Part shown: positions 1 to 7,722 of the stretch, one piece after another | How positions within the stretch are numbered: the stretch's first letter is position 1 | Layout: each line of letters opens with the position of its first letter | NCBI RefSeq assembly: GCF_900103805.1 | Contig: NZ_FNIB01000006.1 | Span: 124,001-188,000 of the forward strand | Length of the DNA: 64,000 nt | Reading direction: 5' to 3' | DNA from: Cryobacterium flavum | Lineage (GTDB): Bacteria > Actinomycetota > Actinomycetes > Actinomycetales > Microbacteriaceae | Notes under the pieces: generated by a model | Seen by the model: only the letters and a program-made list of their open reading frames with translations | Database searches by the model: none | What the model was told of the DNA's origin: nothing | Position numbers and translations under genes: made by a program

Positions 1-987
1 GGAACCGATGGCCACAGCCGTGAGCAGATACCGACGGATGCCGGCGGCATCCGCTCCGGGAACGAAGCGCAGGTAGTAGTGACCGACGGCCGGGATGATG
101 CCGGCCGCCCCGTTGGTCGGTGCGGTGACCACCCGGCCGCCAGCCGCGTTTTCCTCGTTCACCGCGAGCGCGAAGGCGTGCAACCACTCGGTGGAGGTGT
201 CGCGGTCGCGCAGCGGCAGCCCGTCATATTCTTCCAGGCGCATACGTACCGCCGCGGCCCGACGCTTGACCTTGAGGCCCCCCGGCAGCAGCCCCGTGTG
301 ACTGAGCCCGGCGTCGACGCAGGTGTGCATGGCATCCCAAATGGCGTCGAGGCCCGCGTCGAGCGCTGCCGCACCGTGGATCGCTTCCTCGTTGCGGCGG
401 GCAACCTCGCAGATGGTGAGCTCGTGCGCTTCACACAGCGCGAGCAATTCGGCACTGGAATCGTAGGGGAGTGGTTGAGCGACACGGGCCTGTGCGCTCG
501 AGCGTTCGGTGCCGCGGCGGATGAACCCGCCACCGATCGAATAGAAGGTTTCCTCGAGCAGGGGCGGGGCGTCCGTTTCCTTCGCCCAAGCAGTCAGCGT
601 GAGCGCGTTAGGGTGGCCGGGCAGCCGGGTGCGCGGTTCGAAGTGCACGTCGTCGGTTTGGAAGGGAATGCTGTGCCCGCCGAGCAGGGTGAGCGAGGCT
701 CCGTCGTTGAGCCCGGACCAGGCTCCGTGCACCTCGCTCGGATCGCAAGTCTCGGGGCGTAAGCCGGTCAGACCGGCCAGAACGGCGTCGGGGGTGCCGT
801 GACCGAGACCTGTCGAACCGAGGGAGCCAAACAACGAGCAGCGGATGCGCCCCACCTCGCTTGAGCGGCCGGTCGCCACGAGGTCTTCGGCGAACACGCG
901 GGCAGCACGCATCGGACCCACCGTGTGGGAACTGGACGGGCCGATTCCAATGGAAAACAGGTCCAGGGCGGAGACGTACGCTGTCAC
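1..987 (-). CDS. sdaA: L-serine ammonia-lyase (L-serine dehydratase), 5' part, cut by window edge
   Basis: The first 329 codons are visible, starting at a GTG at 987; the C-terminus lies beyond position 1. The enzyme deaminates L-serine to pyruvate and ammonia using an iron-sulfur cluster. The N-terminus carries the family hallmark [20 protein letters not shown] (residues 9-28), and [23 protein letters not shown] near the visible end is the core of the catalytic alpha domain. Beta and alpha domains are fused in one chain, as in the single-subunit enzymes. The Fe-S cysteines, expected further downstream, cannot be checked. It lies downstream of the surface-protein cluster but is separated from it by a strong hairpin at 1025-1054. 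Confidence 0.93.
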   Translation of the reverse strand, partial: MTAYVSALDLFSIGIGPSSSHTVGPMRAARVFAEDLVATGRSSEVGRIRCSLFGSLGSTGLGHGTPDAVLAGLTGLRPETCDPSEVHGAWSGLNDGASLTLLGGHSIPFQTDDVHFEPRTRLPGHPNALTLTAWAKETDAPPLLEETFYSIGGGFIRRGTERSSAQARVAQPLPYDSSAELLALCEAHELTICEVARRNEEAIHGAAALDAGLDAIWDAMHTCVDAGLSHTGLLPGGLKVKRRAAAVRMRLEEYDGLPLRDRDTSTEWLHAFALAVNEENAAGGRVVTAPTNGAAGIIPAVGHYYLRFVPGADAAGIRRYLLTAVAIGS

Positions 988-1024
988 GCTCTTCAGACTA
1001 TGTCACCAGGAGCCGTGACGCACG

Positions 1025-1054
1025 AACGCCTCGCACCGGAGGGTGCGAGGCGTT
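1025..1054 (-). terminator. Hairpin terminator between WxL gene and sdaA
   Basis: A perfect 13-bp stem (AACGCCTCGCACC / GGTGCGAGGCGTT) with a 4-base loop lies 22 bp after the stop of the WxL gene and 38 bp before the sdaA start. A short T tract follows on the plus strand; on the minus strand the tail is weak. Its position fits termination of the surface-protein transcript. Confidence 0.65.
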
Positions 1055-1075
1055 TCGAGTGATGGGTGCTGAGCT

Positions 1076-1660
1076 CTACGCGATGGTAAACGTGATGGTC
1101 GATACGTACGGGTTGAGGGGGGAGTCGCCGATTGCGCCGGAAAAGTTGGAGCGGAAGGTGTTGGCCGGAACGGTGAGGCTGAAGGTCGGGGTGAGGGTGA
1201 AGGTGCCCTTGCCGAGGGTTGTCGAGCGAACGAGGGTCTGACCCGCGTTGCTCATGGTGACGGCGGCGGCGGTGGGAGCCGCGTCGGACCCGGCGCCCGC
1301 TGTGATCGTGCCCGGCGTGATGACGAGGTTGGTGGCTGCCAGAGTGCGAACGTCTCCGTCGACCGAGCCGGCAGCGCTTTTGAAGTCTACGACGCTGGCC
1401 GAGAGCGACCAAGCGGTGCTGGTGCCGCGTGCGTTGGTGATGGTCCACGCGGCGGTGCCAGTGGACGACTGGGCGTGGACGCCGTCGAGAACGACCGGGG
1501 TCATCGCGCTGGGCGCGGTCGGGTTGGCACTGAGGTTGCCGCCGCTGATGGTCGCGTTGACCGTGTCGGTGCTGTCGGCTGCATGGGCGGGCGAGAGGGC
1601 CAAGCCGAACAGGATGCCGGTCGCGATGATGATTCCGGCGGTTTTGATTGAAGCCTGCAT
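1076..1660 (-). CDS. Secreted WxL-domain surface protein
   Basis: 194-residue protein. I chose the ATG at 1660 rather than 1714 because it gives a clean signal peptide (MQASIKTAGIIIATGILFG..., cleavage after AHA) and has GAGGA 7-8 bases upstream. The mature part resembles one WxL domain: WTITNARG, then the W-x-L motif in AWSLSASVVDF, and the terminal NPYVSTITFTIA corresponding to the second conserved motif of the family. In Firmicutes WxL domains attach non-covalently to peptidoglycan; the same role here is inferred. There is no sortase motif or membrane anchor. It is transcribed separately from the ice-binding gene, with a promoter-like region in the 290-bp gap. It is closely similar to the proteins at 5649-6320 and the C-terminus of 1951-4383. 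Confidence 0.8.
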   Translation of the reverse strand: MQASIKTAGIIIATGILFGLALSPAHAADSTDTVNATISGGNLSANPTAPSAMTPVVLDGVHAQSSTGTAAWTITNARGTSTAWSLSASVVDFKSAAGSVDGDVRTLAATNLVITPGTITAGAGSDAAPTAAAVTMSNAGQTLVRSTTLGKGTFTLTPTFSLTVPANTFRSNFSGAIGDSPLNPYVSTITFTIA

Positions 1661-1780
1661 GGGGTGTCCTCTGATGGGTGCTGGTGAAGTGGGAACGCCA
1701 AAAGGCGTGTCCACGCAAAGTGTGGGTGAGCAGATGTCGCAGGCTGTGAACCGAACTCGTTATCCGCTGGGAACGAGTTC

Positions 1781-1872
1781 CGGAGGCGATAAATCAATAC
1801 TCACACGGTGGGCTCGCGAAGTGTGGGTTGGTGGCTCAGGGTTGAATCAGCGTTAGCGCAAGGTTGGCGCAA
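1781..1872 (-). promoter_or_regulatory. Promoter region of the WxL gene with an 11-bp-period direct repeat
   Basis: On the minus strand TTGCGCCAA-CC-TTGCGCTAA (1853-1872) is a 9-mer direct repeat with 11-bp period, the geometry used by OmpR/PhoB-type regulators. It is followed 46 bp downstream by GTGTGAG-N8-TATCGCCTC (1781-1806). Both parts recur upstream of the DUF916 gene (5562-5641). Assignment as promoter and activator box is inferred from this conservation. Confidence 0.5.
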
Positions 1873-1950
1873 TACCTTTAATGGGCGGTAGAGAAAGGGC
1901 ATTCGGGCAGGAGCGCTTGTAATAACAACCGGGCCCCCGGCCTCGATGCG

Positions 1951-4383
1951 CTACGAGATGGTGAAGGTCAGAACCGTGACGTAGGGGTTCAGTGGCGAGT
2001 GATCGATGGCTCCGGAGTAGTTAGAGCGATAGGCGTTGGCCGGAATCATCAGGCTGAACGTCGGCGTCAGAAAGTAGGTACCCCGGTTCGGGCCCGACGT
2101 GGCGACCAGGGTCTGTGGGGCGGTCGAGAGTGTGAGGTCGGTCGCGGTGATTCCGCTGGGGGCATCGGAACTGGGAAGGGAGTCGATGATGCCCGGCACA
2201 ATGCTCAGGTTCTGCACCGGCAGCACGCGAGCCTCACTCTCGATCGTGCCGGCCGCGCTGATCGGCACCGTGGCGCTCACCGAGAGGTTCCAGGCGCCGC
2301 CGCTGCCGCGAGCGTCGCTGATCGACCATCGGCTGGAGACGCCGGTCGCGAACTGCGGCTGGTCCCCCAGCAGGGTCACTGCCGATAGGGTCGCCCCCGC
2401 GGTCGTTGCCGAAAGATCTCCGACGGGCGGTGCCGGGCTGGTCGATTTGGCCATATTCATGGTGACAGCGCCGTTGGCGGTCAGCGCTCGCCCGATAAAG
2501 CTGACGTCGTTACCGATCGAGATCGCGGCCATGCCGAGAATGGTTCCGCTGAAAGAGGCTGCCGCGCCCAGCGAAACCGCCCCGGCGATCTGCCAGTAGA
2601 CCCGTGAAGGCTGCGCCCCGTTGACTAACAGGATCTTGCTGCCCGCGGCCGCATTGAAGGCGGCGGGTACCTGGATGATGAAGATGGCGTTCGGATTGCC
2701 CTGTCCATCAAGGGTGAGCGTGGAGCTGATGGTGACGGCCGCCGTGGCCCTGTAGACGCCCGACGTGAAGATGCGTCCGGCGAGGTCGCCGGAAATCACG
2801 GCGCTCGACGGCCTCGCCGCGGCATCGCTATAGGCAGCAGCGAGGTCCACCTGAGCGGCGGCGGCGGCGGCGTCGCCGCCGTGGATGGTACCGGTGAGGA
2901 CTCCGGGCGGAAACCCGGTGATCGCAGTCCCCGGGCTCACCCCGATATCGCCGTCGAAGGAGGAAAAGCCGGTGTTCGCGACCGAGGTTGTAGACAGTAT
3001 GGAAAAGGTGGTGGCGCTGCCGAAGTCTACCGGCGCTTCGCTGGTGAAGGTATTGCTGGCGACGGTGACGGAGCCGTTGCGGGTGAGGGCGCGGCCGGTG
3101 AAGCCCGAATAGGCGCCCACGGTGATGTCGGTCCGTCCGAGGATGGTACCCGAGAATGACGAAGATCCGCCGAGCTGCACGACGCCGTCGGTCTGCCAGA
3201 AAATCCGTGAGACTTGCGCTCCGTTGATGAGGCGCACGGTGCTGCCGGTGCTCGTCGTCAGGGCGGAGTCAAGCTGAAAGATGAAGACGGCATTGGGGTT
3301 TCCCTGCGCGTCGAGCGTGACCGAGGAGTCCAGGGTCAGTGCCCCCGGTGCGGAATATACGCCGGCGGTGTAGGTCTGACCAGACAGATTGCCGCTCAGC
3401 GTCGAGGTGGGCGTGCGCGCGGATGCATCGTCGATGGCGGCCTGCAGGTCGATCTGGGCTTGCGCGCTTTCAGCCGTACCGAGATGCGTACTGCCGGTGA
3501 CCCGACCGGGCGGAAAACCGGTCAGACCAATTCCTGGGCTCACTCCGAGGCTGCCGCTGAGCGTGGATCCGCCGGAGTTTTCAACGGATGTCCCCGCCAG
3601 TACGGAGAAGTTCCCGGCCGTTTTCAGCATCACGGGAGGTTCGGTCATGAAGACGCTGTCCGCCAGCGATATGGCGCCATTAGCCGATAGTGCCCGGCCG
3701 ATGAAGGTTGAACCGGCTCCGCTGGTGATGGCGGTGAGGCCCAGAACATTCCCGGCGAAGGTGGAATTGGCGCCGAGCGAGACCGCGCCGACGACCTGCC
3801 AGACTACGTTCGATGCCTGCGCACCATTGGCGAGTACGACGCTGCTCGCCGCCGCGGTTGAGAACGCGGCGTCGATCTGAAAAATGAACACCGCGGTGGG
3901 GTCGTCCCGCGCGTCGAGGGTGAGGGTGGTGCTGACGGTGAGGGCCGCGGTGGCCTTGTAGATGCCCGCGGTGAGGGTTCGCCCGGCGAGATCGCCGTCG
4001 AGGGAATCGGTTGGGGTGCGACCGGCGGCATCGGCGTAGGCCGTAAGGAGGTCGGTCCGAGCCGTCATGGAATGCGTATCGCCGGCGTGGATGCTGCCGG
4101 TGAGAATTCCGGGTGGGAATCCAGTGATCGCCGTGCCCGGGCTGGTTCCCACATTGCCGCTCACGACGCTTCTGCCGGTGCTCGTGACGGCAGTTGCGGC
4201 CAGCACGGAGTAACTGCCGGCCGTTCTGAGATTGACAGTCGAGGTGGCGGCCTGCGCCGGCGATTGCGCAACCAACAAGCCGGTCAGGAGGATGAAAACG
4301 GTCAGGGCTGGCAGCGCAACGACGTGTGGTCGGCGGCCCCCGGGCCGCTGTGAGGGGCTTCGGGGCGCGTGCTTACGGCTCAT
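1951..4383 (-). CDS. Three-domain ice-binding (DUF3494) surface protein with C-terminal WxL domain
   Basis: 810 residues. A signal peptide (about 1-46, ending AQA) precedes three tandem DUF3494 ice-binding-protein domains at about 47-250, 252-453 and 455-655. Each carries the family pattern: SVLAATAV/SVLAGTSV, SPGTAITGFPPG, TSGVYRATAAVT, the FIFQI strand, and a closing GRALTANGAVT. The last 150 residues form a WxL-type domain (RWSISDARG, AWNLSVSA, terminal NPYVTVLTFTIS). Known DUF3494 proteins are right-handed beta-helices that adsorb to ice; known WxL domains bind cell wall. The fusion suggests a cell-wall-displayed ice-binding protein. Its ATG overlaps the stop of the upstream DUF916 gene (ATGA), so the two are probably made in concert. 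Whether each repeat keeps an active ice-binding face cannot be judged by eye. Confidence 0.9.
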   Translation of the reverse strand: MSRKHAPRSPSQRPGGRRPHVVALPALTVFILLTGLLVAQSPAQAATSTVNLRTAGSYSVLAATAVTSTGRSVVSGNVGTSPGTAITGFPPGILTGSIHAGDTHSMTARTDLLTAYADAAGRTPTDSLDGDLAGRTLTAGIYKATAALTVSTTLTLDARDDPTAVFIFQIDAAFSTAAASSVVLANGAQASNVVWQVVGAVSLGANSTFAGNVLGLTAITSGAGSTFIGRALSANGAISLADSVFMTEPPVMLKTAGNFSVLAGTSVENSGGSTLSGSLGVSPGIGLTGFPPGRVTGSTHLGTAESAQAQIDLQAAIDDASARTPTSTLSGNLSGQTYTAGVYSAPGALTLDSSVTLDAQGNPNAVFIFQLDSALTTSTGSTVRLINGAQVSRIFWQTDGVVQLGGSSSFSGTILGRTDITVGAYSGFTGRALTRNGSVTVASNTFTSEAPVDFGSATTFSILSTTSVANTGFSSFDGDIGVSPGTAITGFPPGVLTGTIHGGDAAAAAAQVDLAAAYSDAAARPSSAVISGDLAGRIFTSGVYRATAAVTISSTLTLDGQGNPNAIFIIQVPAAFNAAAGSKILLVNGAQPSRVYWQIAGAVSLGAAASFSGTILGMAAISIGNDVSFIGRALTANGAVTMNMAKSTSPAPPVGDLSATTAGATLSAVTLLGDQPQFATGVSSRWSISDARGSGGAWNLSVSATVPISAAGTIESEARVLPVQNLSIVPGIIDSLPSSDAPSGITATDLTLSTAPQTLVATSGPNRGTYFLTPTFSLMIPANAYRSNYSGAIDHSPLNPYVTVLTFTIS

Positions 4384-5522
4384 CGACGTGGTCGACGCAG
4401 GGGCGCGTCGGAATCGACAGCGTCGGACGCCGATACGTCGGCTGTGGCGACCGGCGCGGCGGCCGATCCGGCGACCGGCTCAGCTGCCGCGACTAGGGCG
4501 AGCGCGCGACGCGCGCGCTGCACGAACAGGGTGGTGCGCCAGGCGCCGAATGCGATCGTTGCGATCAGGATCAGCATGATGAGAATGATCCACCACGGCA
4601 CGTAGGCGAAGGTGGTGGTGACCTGTTCGGTTCCGGCGTCGGAGATCAGCTGGGCGTCGGCGCTGCCGAGCTGAATGAAGGCAGCCAGCGGAAGTGTCGC
4701 CGTCATGTCGAGGGTGGCTCCGGGAAGGAGGCTCTCCGGTGTCTCGAACTGGAGCTCGGTCGTGGCGCCGATCACGCTGTCGAGGTTCAGGCCAGCGGTC
4801 GGATACAGGATGGTGTTGCCGGTGTTCTTGATGGGCAGGGTGAAGGCGATCCCGTCCCCCGACCGTTCCCAGCTCAGGGCACCATGGCTCAGCTGGGTGG
4901 TGGTGGTGCCGGCAACGGTCAGGTAGATGCGTACGCCCTGACGCTGGATCACGTCCAGCCGCAGTGCTGCGTCGCCGTTCGACGTCGTGGTCTCACCCTG
5001 GATCGGCGGGCTCTGGATGATCAGCCCGCCGGCATAATCTCCCGGTGTGGCTGTGAGGGGAACGCTGAGCCGAAACGGTACCGTCAGGTCGGAGTTGGCC
5101 GGGATAGTGATCGATTCGGCATCGAGGGTCACCCAGCTGCCCACGGCCACTTGTACATCGGACTGTGCGGCAAGGGCAAACGCTCCCTGCTGGGTGCTTT
5201 GCCCGTCGACGGCATAGTTGAGCAGCGTGACCGGGGCATCGGAGTGGTTGCTGACGATCGCGTTCGCCTCGATCGCTGCACCGGGGGCGAGATCGATGTG
5301 GAAGAAATCCGATTCCAGTTCCGGGCGGATGCCCAGTGTTCCGTCGTCGATAGCGGCCGCCGGCTGGCTTATGAACAGGGTGGCCGCCATCGGAGCGAGT
5401 GCTGCGATGGCCGCGAGCAGAATGAAGCGCCGCAGTACTCGCGTGCGAACCGTTTCACGGATCGACGTGCGGCTGGGCTGAGCGACCGGCGAGGAGTGAC
5501 GTGCACTGGTGCGGTGTGACAT
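4380..5522 (-). CDS. DUF916/WxL-interacting-type membrane-anchored surface protein
   Basis: 380 residues from the ATG at 5522. A basic N-terminus and hydrophobic segment (about 31-53, ending QPAAA) form a signal peptide. The following 130 residues match the peptidoglycan-binding DUF916 type (DFFHIDLAPGAAIEANAIVSN, a TIPANSDLTVPF motif, then a YAGGLIIQ motif), followed by a second Ig-like module (about 180-300). A C-terminal transmembrane helix (about 308-328) is followed by a cytosolic tail ending LRRPRR. In Firmicutes, such proteins lie beside WxL genes and bind both peptidoglycan and WxL partners. The 4-bp stop/start overlap with the ice-binding gene and the flanking WxL genes support the same partnership here. 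Confidence 0.82.
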   Translation of the reverse strand: MSHRTSARHSSPVAQPSRTSIRETVRTRVLRRFILLAAIAALAPMAATLFISQPAAAIDDGTLGIRPELESDFFHIDLAPGAAIEANAIVSNHSDAPVTLLNYAVDGQSTQQGAFALAAQSDVQVAVGSWVTLDAESITIPANSDLTVPFRLSVPLTATPGDYAGGLIIQSPPIQGETTTSNGDAALRLDVIQRQGVRIYLTVAGTTTTQLSHGALSWERSGDGIAFTLPIKNTGNTILYPTAGLNLDSVIGATTELQFETPESLLPGATLDMTATLPLAAFIQLGSADAQLISDAGTEQVTTTFAYVPWWIILIMLILIATIAFGAWRTTLFVQRARRALALVAAAEPVAGSAAAPVATADVSASDAVDSDAPLRRPRR

Positions 5523-5561
5523 GGGGTGGACCTTAGCTGGTATCCGGTACAACCCCCGAAT

Positions 5562-5641
5562 GAGGCGATACCTCTAGTCTCACACGGGCGCGAGCGCTGT
5601 TGGCCAGCGCGGCAGTCAGTTTTGGCTCAATTTTGGCGCAC
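5562..5641 (-). promoter_or_regulatory. Promoter region of the DUF916-ice-binding operon
   Basis: Minus-strand reading gives GTGCGCCAAAATTGAGCCAA (5622-5641), an 11-bp-period direct repeat matching 15 of 20 bases of the element at 1853-1872. It is followed 36 bp later by GTGTGAG-N8-TATCGCCTC (5562-5585). The gap to the second element is exactly 10 bp shorter than upstream of the 1076-1660 gene, i.e. one helical turn. This suggests common control; the regulator is not identifiable in the window. Confidence 0.5.
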
Positions 5642-5648
5642 AGCGGCG

Positions 5649-6320
5649 TCAGGCGATCGTGAACGTCAAAACGGAGACGAACGGATTCACGGCAGATCCG
5701 TCGATCCTGCCTGAGAAATTAGATCGAAAGGCGTTGGGGGGAACGTCGAGGCTGAACTCCGGTGTCAGGGTGAACGTTCCCTTGCCGAGCGTGCGGGTCC
5801 AGACCAGGGCCTGGGGCCGGTGGGACACACTAACCGGCTCAGTCGTGGGGGCAGCATCGGCACCTTCACCGGTGTGGGCCGTGACGATTCCGGGTGTAAT
5901 GGTGAGGTTTTCCGCGTCGACCGTTCGCGGAAGGATGTCGAACGTTCCTGCCGCGCTGACGAAGTCCGTGGCGCTCACCGACAGGCTCCAGGCGTAGCTG
6001 GAGCCGCGAGCGTTCGTAATCGTCCACTCGACCGGGGTACCCACGGACGCCTGGTTAGCGCGACCGCCGAGGGGGATGGGGGACATCCTGATAGGCGCGG
6101 AGACGACGGCAGTCAGAGAACCGCCTAGAATTGCAGTGCTGACCGTGTCGGTGACCGTCGTATCAGCGTTTGCGGCCGGCGATGACCCGGTGATCGATCC
6201 CGCGACGAGGGCGAGGCTGGCCAATCCGATGACTGGCAATCTGGGGAAGGATCGAACGGCAGCGGTACCAGCCACGAATTTGCCCCACAAACTGTCGACG
6301 AGTTCGGTGCTAAGCGACAC
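5649..6320 (-). CDS. Secreted WxL-domain surface protein
   Basis: 223 residues. The N-terminus is longer than in its paralogue, but a hydrophobic segment (LPVIGLASLALVAGSITG) and an ANA site near residue 52 indicate secretion. The mature part is a single WxL-type domain: EWTITNARGSS, the W-x-L in YAWSLSVSATDF, GTFTLTPEFSLDVPPNAFRSNFSG, and the terminal NPFVSVLTFTIA. It is the first gene of the surface cluster in transcription order, 126 bp before the DUF916 gene. Either a structural partner or an assembly factor for the ice-binding WxL protein is possible; no function beyond wall association can be read from the sequence. An alternative downstream start cannot be excluded. Confidence 0.78.
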   Translation of the reverse strand: MSLSTELVDSLWGKFVAGTAAVRSFPRLPVIGLASLALVAGSITGSSPAANADTTVTDTVSTAILGGSLTAVVSAPIRMSPIPLGGRANQASVGTPVEWTITNARGSSYAWSLSVSATDFVSAAGTFDILPRTVDAENLTITPGIVTAHTGEGADAAPTTEPVSVSHRPQALVWTRTLGKGTFTLTPEFSLDVPPNAFRSNFSGRIDGSAVNPFVSVLTFTIA

Positions 6321-6390
6321 GTGTCGGCACCTTCGACAGGATGAGCGGGTCGAATGGACTTCATTCTAACAAGATCTAGCGACTTAATGT

Positions 6391-6412
6391 ACTAATACCC
6401 CAATACCCACAC
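6391..6412 (-). promoter_or_regulatory. Promoter-like element of the 5649-6320 WxL gene
   Basis: GTGTGGG-N8-TATTAGT on the minus strand, 71 bp before the start codon, has the same arrangement as GTGTGAG-N8-TATCGCC upstream of the other two transcription units of the cluster. The upstream 11-bp direct repeat is absent here. Confidence 0.4.
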
Positions 6413-6421
6413 AGACCAAAA

Positions 6422-6453
6422 ACCGGCCGCCTCTCTGATTGGAAGCGGCCGGT
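6422..6453 (-). terminator. Rho-independent terminator of the desaturase gene
   Basis: On the minus strand a 9-bp GC stem (ACCGGCCGC / GCGGCCGGT, extended by a partly paired TTCC/GAGG) starts 14 bp after the desaturase stop and is followed by a run of five T. Confidence 0.85.
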
Positions 6454-6466
6454 GCCCGAAGGCTGG

Positions 6467-7567
6467 TCAGTGCGTGCGGAAGCGTTGCACCATCGGGCAA
6501 TCGAACGGGTCACGCGCGGCCAGGCCCACCTTGTTGAGGTAGGCGATGACGATGCCGTAGCTCTCGAAGACGCCGGTTTCGGTGTACTTCACGTCGTGGG
6601 AGATGCAGTATTCCTTGGCGATCTCCTGCGCTTTCCGCAGGTGCGGTCGGGCCATGTTCGGAAACAGGTGGTGTTCGATCTGGTAGTTGAGCCCACCCAT
6701 GTAGGTGTCGATGAAGGTGCCACCGCGAATGTTGCGGCTGGTGAGAACCTGGCGGCGCAGAAAGTCGACGCGGCTTTCGGCCGGAAGCTGCGGCATCCCC
6801 TTGTGGTTGGGAGCAAACGAGGCGCCCATGTAGACACCGAACACGGCCATCTGCACACCGATGAAGGCGAAGGCCATGCCGAGCGGCAGAAAGTAGAAGA
6901 TGACGGCGAAGTAGGCGGTGATGCGCGTGACGAGCATCGTGATCTCGACCCAGCGTTCGCTGACCTTGTTCTTGCCGAAGACGGTTTTGAAACCCTGGAT
7001 GTGCAGGTTGATGCCTTCGAACATGAGCAGCGGGAAGAACAGGTAACCCTGCTTACGGGTGACGAACGAGCCGAGCCAACTGACCTGCTTGGCATCGTTG
7101 TCGGTGAAGACGATGAAGTCGGGCTCGATATCCGGGTCCTTGCCGATGACGTTCGGCTGCGCGTGGTGACGGCTGTGCTTGGTCATCCACCAGGCGTAGC
7201 TGATGCCGACGAAAAGGTTGGCGAGGATGCGACCGGCCCGGTCATTCGCCTTGCCGGAGGTGAACACGGCGCGGTGCGAGGCTTCGTGGGCCAGAAAAGC
7301 GAACTGGGTGAAGATGAGGCCGAGCGCGCCGGCGATGATCAGCTGGTACCAGGTATCGCCGAGCAGAACGAACCCTGCAGCAGCGCCGAGCGTGGCCACG
7401 ACGAGAATGGAGAAGACCATCCAGTAGAAACCAGTGCGACGGCCGAGAAGGCCGAGATTGCGCACGGTATGCAGGAGCGCCGAATATTCGGTTGTGGGAT
7501 TCTTTGTGTCTCCACCCGGCCGGGTCCTGATGATGCGGACCGAGGGTGCGGCTAGTGCTTCCGACAT
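6467..7567 (-). CDS. Acyl-CoA/acyl-lipid fatty acid desaturase
   Basis: 366-residue integral membrane di-iron desaturase. It introduces a double bond into fatty acyl chains, lowering membrane melting temperature. The three histidine boxes are HEASH (94-98), HSRHH (131-135) and QIEHH (296-300). Hydrophobic stretches at about 45-70, 74-92, 208-228 and 230-250 fit the family topology. Chain length and boxes match the DesA3/linoleoyl-CoA desaturase group common in actinobacteria; exact regiospecificity is uncertain. It lies directly upstream of the ice-binding cluster, with its own terminator. A long leader with a TATAAT box precedes it, consistent with cold-responsive expression (inference). Confidence 0.92.
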   Translation of the reverse strand: MSEALAAPSVRIIRTRPGGDTKNPTTEYSALLHTVRNLGLLGRRTGFYWMVFSILVVATLGAAAGFVLLGDTWYQLIIAGALGLIFTQFAFLAHEASHRAVFTSGKANDRAGRILANLFVGISYAWWMTKHSRHHAQPNVIGKDPDIEPDFIVFTDNDAKQVSWLGSFVTRKQGYLFFPLLMFEGINLHIQGFKTVFGKNKVSERWVEITMLVTRITAYFAVIFYFLPLGMAFAFIGVQMAVFGVYMGASFAPNHKGMPQLPAESRVDFLRRQVLTSRNIRGGTFIDTYMGGLNYQIEHHLFPNMARPHLRKAQEIAKEYCISHDVKYTETGVFESYGIVIAYLNKVGLAARDPFDCPMVQRFRTH

Positions 7568-7688
7568 GAGGCCTTATTAGATCGGGACTTCTCAGCCGGG
7601 ACGTGAGCAATTACTCGTGGAGCAGATAATCGTCAGTCTACGTTCGCCGGAGCGTAATCCGTGCCTCATTCACACAGCATTCTCAGTC

Positions 7689-7694
7689 ATTATA
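7689..7694 (-). promoter_or_regulatory. TATAAT -10 box, candidate desaturase promoter
   Basis: A perfect TATAAT on the minus strand sits in a locally AT-rich patch 122 bp before the desaturase start, predicting a leader of about 115 nt. No convincing -35 hexamer is visible 16-18 bp upstream. Confidence 0.4.
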
Positions 7695-7722
7695 TGCCAA
7701 AAATGGAATGTATCTGACCGAT

